Shown: positions 27,317-35,707 of the stretch, in pieces
Numbering within the stretch: the first letter of the stretch is position 1
How the letters are laid out: every line of letters begins with the position of its first letter
Source of the DNA: Halomarina pelagica
Lineage (GTDB): Archaea > Halobacteriota > Halobacteria > Halobacteriales > Haloarculaceae
Assembly: GCF_024228315.1 (NCBI RefSeq)
Contig: NZ_CP100454.1
Span: 3,472,001 to 3,536,000, forward strand
DNA: 64,000 nt
Direction: 5' to 3'
Position numbers and translations under genes: made by a program
Notes under the pieces: model-generated
Seen by the model: only the letters and a program-made list of their open reading frames with translations
Told to the model about the DNA's origin: nothing
Database searches by the model: none

Positions 27317-29087
27317 TCAGGATCGACCGAACACCATCTCGCAGAGTCTCCGTTCTGCCTCCCGGAGGTGGGAGGCGAACGTCGGCTGTGAGATGCCCAG
27401 CGACTCGGAGAGTTCCTTCCCCGTCCGTGCGCGTGGCGACTCGAAGAACCCGCTCAGGTAGGCCGTTTCGAGTATCTCACGCTGGCGGTCGGTGAGCCGC
27501 TCCTCGACCGCGGCCCGCAGATCCTGGCGCGACGCGATCGTCCGATCGCGGGTGTGTCGAGCCACCAGCTCGGTGTCGGGGTACGCGGCCCGAACGCCCC
27601 GGACCAACTCGCGGACGTCGGTCGGCGTCGGGAGGTCGACCACGGCGGTGGTGTCGTCGACGGTGGCGGTGAGCGAACGGACGACGGCCCGTCGACCGAC
27701 CAGGTGCGACGCGAGCGTCGGTTCGGTCGCGACCGCCTCGAAGACGCACTCTGTCTCGTCCCCCCGGACCACCCGGATCTCCTCGACGCCCGCGAGCCGC
27801 TCCCCGGCGGTTCGAACCTCCTCGGGGGGCGTCCCCCGCGTCGTGAAGAAGAGCCGGGTGACGCCGTCCGACTCGGGGACGAGCCCCTCGAACTCGATCT
27901 CGCGGCCGACGTCCCGAGCGAGTCGGCCGAGCACGTCGTCGGCTCGGACCTTCAGCGTCAGTTCGACGACGTGGTCGGTCCGCAACGTCCGCCTGGTCTC
28001 GGCGGCGTCGATGGAGTGGGCGATCGTCTCGCCGAGTTCCGCCAGCACCGTTCGCTCCATCTCGTCGAAGACGTTCGGCGTATCCGCGTACAGGTTCAAC
28101 ACGCCGTAGAACGATTCCTGGTAGACGAGCGGGACGCTGATGCAGGATCGAAAGCCCCGCGAGAGCGTCTCCTCGCGCCACGGTTTGAAGCTCGGATCGA
28201 TCAGGACGTCCTGGACGACCTGTACCTTCCGCGTTCGCACCGCCGTGCCGACCGGTCCGCGTCCGGTGGGCGTGTCGTCGGCCGTGATCGTGATGCCGTC
28301 GAGGTACCCCGCCTGGCCGCCCGCCCGGGCGCGCGCCGTGATCGCGCCCGTGTTCCGGTCGCGTTCGCCGATCCACACGAAGCGATACGGGTCTGACGCC
28401 GCGAGTCGCTCGCAGACGATCCGTTCGATCTCGGTCCGCGTGTCGGCTTCCACCAGCGCCTCGCCGATCCCGCGGATGACGTTGTTGATCCGATTGAGCC
28501 GTTCCAGGTGCTCGTTTTTCTCCTCGAGCGTCCGCTCCCGCTCGGCGCGATCGAGCGCCGTCTCGATGGTCCGCCCGAGCGTGTTCGCGAGATCGACCGT
28601 GGTCCCGTCGAACGCGTCGGCGTGGGCCGATCCCGCGCAGAAGACGCCGTGTCTCCCGAGCGGGACGATCACGCCGCTCCGGAGCGACGTCTCCGAGTCG
28701 GCGGCGTCGGGCGGGGGCGGCAGGTCGTTACGCACGTCCGTCCGCTCGGTGACGAACGCCCGCCAGGCGCGGTCCTCGTAGAGTTCGGCGAGCGCGGTGA
28801 CCGTCGGGTCGTCTGTGCTACTGGCGTGTCGCTCCAGTTCGCCGGTGGTCCCGTCGTAGAACCAGGTCGACGCGAACGTCACGTCGAGCACCGTTCGCAC
28901 GATGTCCGCCGCGCGATCGGCGATGTCGTCGGAGTCGAGGTGCATCAGCTCCCGGGTCGCGTCGCTGAGCGCGCTGAGCCCCCGCTCGCGTCGTTCGAGC
29001 GTCTCGTAGGCCGTCACCCGCTCGACGAGCGTCTGCGTCGATCGGTCGTCCGCGCCCGACCGGCCCTGTCCGTCGACGTTCTCGGAC
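27317..29087 (-). pseudogene. GAF-Bat-HTH regulator, 5' end removed at the IS66 junction
   Basis: About 590 codons are intact: a first GAF domain (about the first 190 residues), a second GAF domain (RINNVIRGIGEALVEADTRT to AELGETIAHSID), a Bat-type sensor domain (LTLKVRADDVLGRLARDV) and the C-terminal HTH (LTDRQREILETAYLSGFFES). Upstream the frame runs directly into the IS66 terminal repeat (encoding GVNTYP), with no native start. A PAS or receiver domain is usual at the missing end. Internal initiation, for instance at the Met near 28945, could still yield protein. Confidence 0.85.
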
Positions 29088-29097
29088 GGGTATGTGT

Positions 29098-30546
29098 TTA
29101 CCCCGAGGGCTCGACAACCGGCACAGCTTGCGCCCGTGAAATCATCTCGTTGTCTCGGGCAACTCGCTTGAGTTCCTCGTAGGGGTTGCGTCCCTGCTGG
29201 CGCCACGTCGCCAGCAGGGACAGCAACGTCTCGTGGACGAACATTCCATGGTCGTTACGGAGCGTCCCGATGATTTTCCGGAGAACGACCGGCTCACGAA
29301 GCGCGTTCTCGGCAGCATTGTTCGTCGGTGAGACCGCTGGCTCACCGACGAAGGTGAGCCAGTGGTCGAGCCCACCTTCGATCTTCCCGAGCAGTGTTGC
29401 CACTGCTCCGTCGGTCTCTGACCGCTCAACGAGCGAGGTGAGTTCGGCCCGGGCAGACCGATGCATCTGTGCCCGTTCACGGACTGTTGGGTCGGTCTCC
29501 AGCCACGCCTGGAGACCGACGTACATCTGCCTGAGAGATCGGTGAATCCGCTCTCCCTTCTTGTGGTCGTCGGCGACGTCTTCGGCCTCACGGAGCAAGT
29601 GGGCCCAACACCGCTGGAGGTTGCTGGTGAAGGCCGGATACGCCGTCCAGCCGTCACAAACGACCGTTCCCGCGAAGTCCTCACCGAGGACTTCCGCGGG
29701 AACATCATGACCACGGCTCTCTCTGACGGCGTACAGCGTGTGCTCGGCCGTCCTGAACGTCCAGATCCACGCTTGGTCACCGTCACGTTTGACGCCGGTT
29801 TCGTCGACGTGGACGACATCAGCGTCCTGGATGTGGCGACGGATTTGTTCGTACTCGCAGCGACCGGCGCGCGCAGCGCGCTCGGTCGCGTGCCACGCGG
29901 ACGCGCCCGAAAGCTCCAACCCACAGAGCTGCTCGAAGCGATCAGCGATCTTCCGGTAGGGAAGTCGCTGCTCGTACCGGGAGAGTGCGGCCTGTGCGAT
30001 GACGTTCACCCCGAACTGCCCCTCATCGGGGCAGTCGGGGTGTGAGGCAACAGTTGCGGTTCCACAGGACTCACACTCGTAGCAGTGACGGTTGTACCGG
30101 GTGACGACAGGCGGCTGTGGATCGGGAATCTCTTCGACGAGTCGGGGGCTGACGCCCACCGACTCGTCGAGATCCTCACCACACTCTGGACAGCAGTCGC
30201 AGGTGACCTCAACTTCCTCATCGGGATCAGACACTGTTCGCCACTCTGGATCGTGTCCGTCGTTCCGACCCGGTGTTCCGCCGTCAGTACGGACGTTATC
30301 GTCGTCCTCGTCACTGTCCGAGGTCGGCGACCGAGGGGTCGCCGACCGTCGTTTGCTGGGCGGGGTGTGTGGATTTTCGTACTTGCGAAGCCGTGCTTCG
30401 AGTTCCTCGATCTGCTCGTTCTGTTCTTCGATCCGCTTGTTCTTCTGAGTGAGTTCCTGTTCGAGTTCTTCGACCCGCTGCTCAAGTTGAAGAAAGCGAG
30501 AAAGCAGTTCCTCCTTGGTGAGATCGTCCCCGTTCACAGATCCCAC
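29098..30546 (-). CDS. tnpC: IS66-family transposase
   Basis: 482 residues, apparently intact. Leucine-zipper-like N-terminus (FLQLEQRVEELEQELTQKN), zinc-finger cysteines (CDCCPECGE, CYECESCG), then the DDE core: VVHVDETG (D), VVCDGWTAY (D) and NNAAENALRE (E). No tnpA/tnpB accessory genes are present, as in other haloarchaeal IS66 elements. The last codons lie just inside the left terminal repeat. Confidence 0.95.
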   Translation of the reverse strand: MGSVNGDDLTKEELLSRFLQLEQRVEELEQELTQKNKRIEEQNEQIEELEARLRKYENPHTPPSKRRSATPRSPTSDSDEDDDNVRTDGGTPGRNDGHDPEWRTVSDPDEEVEVTCDCCPECGEDLDESVGVSPRLVEEIPDPQPPVVTRYNRHCYECESCGTATVASHPDCPDEGQFGVNVIAQAALSRYEQRLPYRKIADRFEQLCGLELSGASAWHATERAARAGRCEYEQIRRHIQDADVVHVDETGVKRDGDQAWIWTFRTAEHTLYAVRESRGHDVPAEVLGEDFAGTVVCDGWTAYPAFTSNLQRCWAHLLREAEDVADDHKKGERIHRSLRQMYVGLQAWLETDPTVRERAQMHRSARAELTSLVERSETDGAVATLLGKIEGGLDHWLTFVGEPAVSPTNNAAENALREPVVLRKIIGTLRNDHGMFVHETLLSLLATWRQQGRNPYEELKRVARDNEMISRAQAVPVVEPSG

Positions 30547-30572
30547 CTACCAGCGATGACAGCAGGGGTGAC

Positions 30573-30601
30573 GGGATGGGCTCCGCCGCGGAGCCCATCC
30601 C
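30573..30601. promoter_or_regulatory. Perfect 13-bp stem hairpin in the IS66 leader
   Basis: GGGATGGGCTCCG and CGGAGCCCATCCC flank the triloop CCG, 27 bp before the transposase ATG (minus strand). In insertion sequences such leader hairpins can block expression from external promoters by hiding the translation start or stopping transcription; this is inferred here. Confidence 0.7.
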
Positions 30602-30699
30602 TGTGGATCACCACGAAACCCTGCCGCCAGTACATACAGCCCGGCTTGTGCGCTTCCTATGAGACAGTGGCGAAATCAGTTCGGGCTAAACACATACCC

Positions 30700-30720
30700 T
30701 TTGACGATTAGGTCAGCCAT
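30700..30720 (-). pseudogene. First seven codons of a DUF1931 (histone-fold) gene cut by the IS
   Basis: The minus strand reads ATG followed by codons for ADLIVK and then enters the IS terminal repeat. MADLIVK is the standard beginning of small haloarchaeal DUF1931 proteins (an intact paralogue begins MTDLIIK at 35707). A TATA-like CGTTATATG box at 30746-30754 is still in place about 30 bp upstream. The rest of the gene is not on the other side of the IS. Confidence 0.75.
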
Positions 30721-30841
30721 TCCATCCGAGGTGTCTCGCGTCGGCCATATAACGACTATAAGTCCATTACAGGATTTCTCAGCGACTCTGCTGCGAAGCA
30801 TACTTTATAATTAAACAATCCACGAACAGAGATGCCGAGAT

Positions 30842-30850
30842 GATATAAGC
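30842..30850 (+). promoter_or_regulatory. TATA-like box of the Fic/Doc-like gene
   Basis: GATATAAGC, 26-34 bp before the ATG at 30876; fits a leaderless transcript. Confidence 0.5.
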
Positions 30851-30875
30851 GCCTCTCACGAACGCTACTGTACAG

Positions 30876-31763
30876 ATGGCTCGTGTCGTCTACTATCACC
30901 ATCCCCAAGCCGAGAACTTTTCGCTGAAGTTTAGCTCGGCCTCTCAATCCGAGATTCTGTCCCGTCGTGAGGATTCAGATGGCGCGACGAAGCTCATCGG
31001 CTATCCGTTTGATACCCCCGTGTACGTTCTCTATGAGAGCGATACGGAGATAAAAGACGCAAACGAGATTGACTTCGACCAGAAGTGGCTCAGCGAGCGA
31101 ATCGTTGAACTCCCCCGTGAGGGGCAGGTCGTCGCATTTCGATTAGTGGAGCTGCTAGAAGCGGCTGTAGACGTGAGAGAAGAAGAAGAGTTCCGCCTCT
31201 ACAAGGAGTTTGAACCACAGAAGATTCGGCAGGCACTCAACCACGTCTCGTGGGGCGCACCACTCCCACAGGTCGCCGGCGAGGTGATGTCGAATCTCAT
31301 TCTCCGGCATTCGCTGCCAAACGCGAACCATCGAACGGGGATTGCGATGCTGCAGTTCTGTATCGAGAGTGTGAATCCAGACTTCGAGATGCCTCGCACT
31401 CACCTCGATGATGAAACCTGGCAGGAGTGGGTTGATCCCTTTATCGTCGACTCGAAGCGCATCGTCACTGTTCGCCGGAACAATATTCGATTCAAGCAAC
31501 TGCAGGAGCTGGGCGTCGATCGCGTGGAGCGAAAGGACGGGATTCAGATTCAGTTAGACGAGTTCGAGCTGGATATGCACTGGCGTGACGCACTGTCGAC
31601 GTACGCCACTCGGCACGAAGATCACTGTACGGAGTTTGCTCGTGCAGTCCTTGAGCGAGCAGAGCGAGACGATCTCCTCGTGAAAGCGGGGCCGACAAAG
31701 CAGGAGTTCATCACCTATCTAGAGTCTGGGCTCGTCGAACGGGATTTCAGAGAACTGTTTTGA
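30876..31763 (+). CDS. Fic/Doc-like protein with variant active-site motif
   Basis: 295 residues. The segment RHSLPNANHRTGIAML aligns with the Fic/Doc loop of phage P1 Doc (HxFxDANKRT): catalytic His kept, Asn in the acidic position, Asn and Arg kept, Lys replaced by His. The following helix and the preceding helix (GEVMSNLIL) are also Fic-like. Known of the family: transfer of AMP or phosphate to proteins, often as toxins (Doc phosphorylates EF-Tu). The about 130 N-terminal residues are unassigned. GC content is clearly lower than the core genes. Confidence 0.65.
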   Translation: MARVVYYHHPQAENFSLKFSSASQSEILSRREDSDGATKLIGYPFDTPVYVLYESDTEIKDANEIDFDQKWLSERIVELPREGQVVAFRLVELLEAAVDVREEEEFRLYKEFEPQKIRQALNHVSWGAPLPQVAGEVMSNLILRHSLPNANHRTGIAMLQFCIESVNPDFEMPRTHLDDETWQEWVDPFIVDSKRIVTVRRNNIRFKQLQELGVDRVERKDGIQIQLDEFELDMHWRDALSTYATRHEDHCTEFARAVLERAERDDLLVKAGPTKQEFITYLESGLVERDFRELF

Positions 31764-31868
31764 TCAGTCGCGAAGCTCTGCGACCGATTGACCGACCTCT
31801 CGGACGTGATCACTTCGCTTGAGGTCGAGTTCCTCAGCGAGGTAATCAACCGTCTCTTCGAGGCTCAT
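31764..31868 (-). CDS. 34-residue acidic protein convergent with the Fic-like gene
   Basis: A complete 35-codon frame begins ATG AGC CTC GAA and ends in a TGA directly abutting the Fic-like stop codon. Its product (starts MSLEETVDYLAEELDL) is helical and amphipathic. GTTTATA at 31893-31899 (minus strand) is about 28 bp upstream of the ATG, exactly where a leaderless promoter should be. It may be an antisense-encoded antitoxin or a trimmed end of an antitoxin; no family recognised. Confidence 0.5.
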   Translation of the reverse strand: MSLEETVDYLAEELDLKRSDHVREVGQSVAELRD

Positions 31869-31974
31869 ACATGAAGGAAGCGCTCCGAGTGGTATAAACC
31901 TAGTGCTGTACCATAACTACGGACTTGACGCCGAAAACGTAGATGTCAGGGTCTCCTGACGATTGATTTTGGGT

Positions 31975-32085
31975 CACTGTCTAGTTGAGTCAGTTGGAGA
32001 AGTGAGCAGGTGGGTAAGTTTCTTGTACAAAGATGCTCGCAGATCGGCTCAGCGAGAGCTATGACGCGAATTCTATGGTCCTGCA
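31975..32085 (+). mobile_element. Relic of an IS6-type element (left end)
   Basis: The segment beginning TTTTGGGTCACTGTCT and running to GGCTCAGCGAG (about 32057) is roughly 70 percent identical, over about 70 aligned bases, to 34410-34480, where it precedes a degraded IS6-like transposase. Only the end and the first codons (MLADRLSE) survive here. Confidence 0.5.
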
Positions 32086-32097
32086 GCACGGCGTGTG

Positions 32098-32491
32098 CAG
32101 TCGCCGCTCACCGTGCCCGAACAAACGATCGCAAGACGAAGCATCGATGCTATCCACACCGCGCTCGCACAGCTCTTCGAGGCGCTTGACGCGCTCGGGC
32201 TCGCGGTGCCTGACTATCCTACGATCACCATTCAGAACATCGTTAGTACCGCGCGGATCTCAACCAGCCACTCGATCTCCACACGATTGCTCTTGGGTTA
32301 GGAGTGGAACAGATCAAGTATGAACCGAACAGTTCCCAGGACTGGTATATCGGCTCGACGACCCGTCAGTAGTCATTCTGCTCTTCGGCAGCGGTAAGCT
32401 CGTGATTACCGGCGGGACGACGCCCACTGACACAGAAGGCGCGATTAAGACACTGCAGGCACAGCTTGCAGGCTTCGATCTGCTCGACTAA
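32098..32491 (+). pseudogene. Degraded TATA-binding protein (TBP) gene
   Basis: Three frames together encode the end of TBP repeat 1 (SIDAIHTALAQLFEALDALG), then repeat 2: TITIQNIVSTA, then after a frameshift near 32245 LDLHTIALGLGVEQIKYEPN, then after another near 32325 LVYRLDDPSVVILLFGSGKL and VITGGTTP, ending in TAA at 32489-32491. Most of repeat 1 is gone. Known: TBP is the archaeal promoter-recognition factor, and haloarchaea carry several copies, often on plasmids. Confidence 0.85.
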
Positions 32492-33035
32492 CTGTTCTGG
32501 CTGGCCATATTGGCGCATCACACCGACACTTCTCGCAGCCTCTCGCCCAGGTTTCCCACAGACTCACATTTGGGCGGAGCCGCGTGCGGGCGTATCCTGA
32601 GTTGTCTCCGTCGAGACGACTTCCGGTGTGCCGGTGCCCATCGAATGTGTGCACTCTCGTCGCTCACCGACGCCGAAAGGAAGTCACCGCACTGTCTCCA
32701 TGTGAGCGCCGACCGCGGTCGGTGGCTCTGCGGCCCGAGCTAGCTGTCTCAACTGCCCACTGCCAGTGCTGCTTAGCCAATGGGGATTCTGATATCGACG
32801 GCTATCCATCGTCGGACCGATAGCAGGGCAACGGTTAACACGCATCTGCGCGAACGTCTTAGTGACCGGCTCGCACGTGAACAAGTGTACGAGGGGTGTG
32901 GCGAGCCGGTCTCTACCGCGGCATGCTCCCGAAGCGGTGTGAGGATACTACGTGTAGCGAAGCACTCGTCGTCCTTCTTGGACAGGGACACGTCTCATCG
33001 ACTGACCGAGAGCCGGGAGTGAACGACCGAGCGAC
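32492..33035. other. Gene-free stretch
   Basis: No frame shows convincing codon use or a recognisable product. A 14-bp perfect palindrome CCGACCGCGGTCGG lies at about 32709-32722. Probably decayed mobile DNA. Confidence 0.5.
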
Positions 33036-33326
33036 TCACTCGGGCGGGGTGGTCACCGGAGTTGCCTGGTAGAGCCTCTTGCGCGCGTCTGGGACATACA
33101 CTGAGTGGTCGACGAGATCTGCAGACCGAAGATCGGTCAACGCATACCGAGCGGTTCGAGGAGCGAGTCTCGTTCGGTCGCAGAGTTGCTGTTGGGTGAG
33201 TGGGCCTTCGTTGGCAAGGACGAGGTAGACGAGTTTTGCACTCGGTGGTAACTCTAGCAGTCGCTCATAGCGGGCGGGCTCCGCCGGCTCAGGCGGCGTG
33301 GTGCTGTCCGCGAGGAACACGAACAT
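33036..33326 (-). CDS. MarR-like winged-helix protein
   Basis: 96 residues. LPPSAKLVYLVLANEGPLTQ, QQLCDRTRLAPRTARYALTD, LRSADLVDHSVYV give a winged helix; the short N- and C-termini are proline-rich. A TATA-like TTATTTA box (minus strand, 33355-33361) is about 32 bp before the ATG. Similar small regulators are widespread on haloarchaeal plasmids. Confidence 0.8.
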   Translation of the reverse strand: MFVFLADSTTPPEPAEPARYERLLELPPSAKLVYLVLANEGPLTQQQLCDRTRLAPRTARYALTDLRSADLVDHSVYVPDARKRLYQATPVTTPPE

Positions 33327-33521
33327 TGGTGGTCCGTCTCTACGACGCTCTGCGTAAATAACAGTACATCAGTATCCCTCTATAGAACCTAGACCGTCAG
33401 TGAGCCACATCCGTGCTAAAAGCTCGTCACGTGGCGACCGGTGAGCGACCGCTCCTGTCTTGTCCGGCGAAGCAAACCAGTTGTGCCCGAATTCCGGACA
33501 CCCCCCTCCAATACGACGGGC

Positions 33522-33761
33522 TCAGAGGTCGTCGTAGGGGTGGCCACAGGCCGCATACCGAGGGCCATCCCCGCAGTTGTAGAATCCTGCACTCTGCGTC
33601 CCGCAGTCGGGACACTGATACCCGTCAGTGCTTTCTGCTTTCCCTCTACAGCCTGTGTAATGGGACCGCCCCCTTTCCCATCCTGTGACGATCCATCCGC
33701 TGAGTGACACCGCCACGAGCGAGAGCACATCGAGGAGGCCTCGCAAGAGGTTTACTCTCAT
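33522..33761 (-). CDS. Small zinc-binding protein with N-terminal hydrophobic helix
   Basis: 79 residues. Helix about 6-27 (LRGLLDVLSLVAVSLSGWIV), then a Cys-rich part with CPDCG, NCGDG and ACGHPYDDL that could bind zinc. An ACATAAG box (minus strand, 33785-33791) lies about 27 bp upstream of the ATG and supports transcription. Family unknown. Confidence 0.55.
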   Translation of the reverse strand: MRVNLLRGLLDVLSLVAVSLSGWIVTGWERGRSHYTGCRGKAESTDGYQCPDCGTQSAGFYNCGDGPRYAACGHPYDDL

Positions 33762-33955
33762 GTGACACGATTTGAAGAGAGCGACTTATGTGTTCTTCTC
33801 TCTGTAATGAAATAATTTCTATGGTTTTATTATACCTCTTCAATATTCTCTCGCTACATCATATGTCCTTTCTGGCTACTTCCATTTCCCGCACTGACGA
33901 GGCTAAGAGGTGCGGAAGAGCCACCAGATGATGGAGCATCAGGTACGAGATCTGC

Positions 33956-34120
33956 CTATTCGACCGACGTATCGGTGATGACGCTGAACTCCTTTCCACC
34001 GCATGGACACCCTTGATTTGCCCGCATCGTGACCACTGACCCATCACTCCGAATGTGGACTGCTCGCGGTGTGCCACATCTCATACAGACCCCCATGACT
34101 GTATTTTCCCTGGGATTCAT
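33956..34120 (-). CDS. 54-residue zinc-ribbon mini-protein
   Basis: Starts MNPRENTVMGVCMRCGTPR; CxxCG near residue 12 and CPCGG near residue 41 form one zinc ribbon. CTTATTTT (minus strand, 34143-34150) is about 26 bp upstream of the ATG. Typical of the many haloarchaeal mini zinc-finger proteins, some of which affect biofilm or stress traits (known for Haloferax); no specific role inferred. Confidence 0.7.
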   Translation of the reverse strand: MNPRENTVMGVCMRCGTPRAVHIRSDGSVVTMRANQGCPCGGKEFSVITDTSVE

Positions 34121-34389
34121 ATCCCGTAGAACAAGAGGCACCAAAATAAGCGCTATTCACGATATATGTCCACTCACTTTCCACGGAGGTTCTAAAATGA
34201 TAGATACTATAGGATTAGTTAATTTCAGTGTAATACGAGCTTCTCTGGTATGAGGATGACTCACATTATTTATCTATGTCTGAGAGGTGACGAGCAGTTA
34301 TCCCGGCTCCTGAGATATCCCCAACGCGCTTATCACGCTCAAGTTGACTATCCTGTACTCGGTCTGCTGTACGTCAGGGAGATCGGTGC

Positions 34390-34700
34390 ACACTCAGTTT
34401 TGGCACTGTCTCGGTAAACCAGTTTGAAAAGCGAGCAAGTCGATGAGCGACTTGGCCAAGATGCTCGTAGACCTGCTCAGCGAGTGATTTGGTGGCGAAT
34501 GTGGAAGAATCTTCGGAGCGTGAGCGGATGGATGATCGCTTCGAGAAACAGAGGCAATTCTTGCTGCATTTGGGTGTTAAACGCTCTGATGGGGAAGCGT
34601 AGCACTGAATATACAGTCTGGCTAATAATTATTTCTCGTCGCCCTAGTCATCGCTCTCCACACTCAGTCTATCTCTTCAATGAAGCAATGAATACCACGC
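34390..34700 (+). mobile_element. Degraded IS6-family transposase relic
   Basis: After a TTTTGGCACTGTCTCGG end, scattered frames encode MLVDLLSE and, near 34550-34590, SLRETEAILAAFG followed after a one-base shift by VKRSDG, which matches the N-terminal region of haloarchaeal IS6 (ISH15-like) transposases. Several stops and shifts; inactive. Confidence 0.5.
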
Positions 34701-34760
34701 GCTGTGGACGATGCTAACTGGTTTCTGTCTGCTTGACGAGTACCAGTCAAGGGATCGACG

Positions 34761-35090
34761 ATGGAAGGACCACGCGATAGTGACCGGACACGGGAACAGG
34801 GGATTGACTTCGGCGATCTTGCCGAGAACCTCGCCACGCACGAGTATCCGGCCACAACGGCGGAACTACTCGCAGATTATGGCGACACTGAACTCAGCTG
34901 CTCGAACGGTACACAGACGTTTCGGAGCGTGCTTGAGCCCTTCGCGGATATGCAGTTCGATTCTGCTGGGGAAGTCCGGCAAGCGGTGTACACCATGGTC
35001 GATGAGACTGCAATTGGACGGAAATATTACAGCGACCGAACGCCGCCTGCCCCTGGTGAAGACCGAGAAGGCCCCGACGAGTCATTCTGA
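34761..35090 (+). CDS. DUF5789-like protein
   Basis: 109 residues. FGDLAENLATHEYPATTAEL, LLADYGDTELSCSNGTQTF and AGEVRQAVYTMVDETAIGRK follow the DUF5789 pattern (small acidic haloarchaeal proteins, function unknown); the tail YYSDRTPPAPGEDREGPDES is also typical. Family named from memory. Coding looks intact although it stands among IS relics. Confidence 0.8.
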   Translation: MEGPRDSDRTREQGIDFGDLAENLATHEYPATTAELLADYGDTELSCSNGTQTFRSVLEPFADMQFDSAGEVRQAVYTMVDETAIGRKYYSDRTPPAPGEDREGPDESF

Positions 35091-35091
35091 G

Positions 35092-35250
35092 TGCCATCCT
35101 CTCCGCCGTAACCGGCGGGGCTTCCCCAAGCCGGTCTTGCTAAGTTGGGTGTTTGCAGGTTCGCACACCGACAAGGTGCTGGCAGTGTCGTTCGAAAGAC
35201 GCTCCGCGTCTTTCGCGATGACGAGACGGCGAAGCCGTCTCGAACCACCA
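35092..35250 (-). mobile_element. IS200/IS605 right-end relic followed by two tandem hairpins
   Basis: Read on the minus strand, the hairpin CCGCCG/CGGCGG (35103-35118) and adjoining AGGATGGCA resemble the right end of the TnpB element at 40787-40814. Inside lie two perfect hairpins: arms CGAAAGACGC/GCGTCTTTCG around TCC (35193-35215) and CGAGACGGC/GCCGTCTCG around GAA (35222-35242). No TnpB frame remains. Confidence 0.5.
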
Positions 35251-35539
35251 CACTACCGTTACTCCTACCCCTGAGCCGCAGTCAGTTCGGTCGTTTCGGT
35301 TCCGACCGAACGCGGTTCCACTCGGAGTTTCGGAGTCGGAGGTATCGTGCTACTCCTCGCGGGTTGGGCGCGAGACTTACCCGGTGGAGATCCCCCGCGA
35401 TAGGTTCGATGGTCTCTCCTTCATCGTTGCCAAAAAACGTAGGGACAGGGTATCCTACCTTACTTTTCCCGCTGCCACGGCCACGGTAGGCCGATCGCGC
35501 ATCCGTCAGCCGGATTTCCCCAAAACGGACGGAGAGATT

Positions 35540-35707
35540 CTATAAATCGCGTGGCTGTACCGTTTTCCGGTTGTTCGCGTCGGCTCGCCGGGCCGCATCG
35601 TCGAGCAGGTCCGACACTCGGTCATCGAGGGCATCGTAGAAGTCCGCCGCGACGTTGTGCTCTTCGAGCGTGTCCTTGACCGCGCTTTTAATAATCAGGT
35701 CAGTCAT
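35540..35707 (-). CDS. DUF1931-type mini histone-fold protein
   Basis: 55 residues, start ATG at 35707, stop TAG at 35540. Begins MTDLIIKSAVKDTLEEHNVA and ends ANNRKTVQPRDL. The helix-strand-helix pattern with VSDLLDDAARRADAN and the terminal KTVQPRDL (as in histone-fold R/K-T-V-x-P-x-D) match small haloarchaeal DUF1931 proteins. Role unknown; DNA binding by a single histone fold is plausible. A second copy was cut by the IS at 30700-30720. Confidence 0.85.
   Translation of the reverse strand: MTDLIIKSAVKDTLEEHNVAADFYDALDDRVSDLLDDAARRADANNRKTVQPRDL

Larger units (their letters stand above)
29088..30699 (-). mobile_element. IS66-type insertion sequence, no target duplication
   Basis: Terminal inverted repeats GGGTATGTGTTTA (29088-29100) and TAAACACATACCC (30687-30699) bound a 1.6-kb element with one transposase gene and a strong hairpin in its leader. 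IS66 members usually make 8-bp target duplications, but the flanks TCTCGGAC and TTTGACGA do not match. The left flank is the interior of a Bat regulator, the right flank the first seven codons of a histone-fold gene, so the element marks a deletion or recombination joint. Confidence 0.9.

Noticed and set aside
29080-30707. Target-site duplication of the IS66 element
   Set aside because: The 8 bp on either side differ completely, so no duplication is present.
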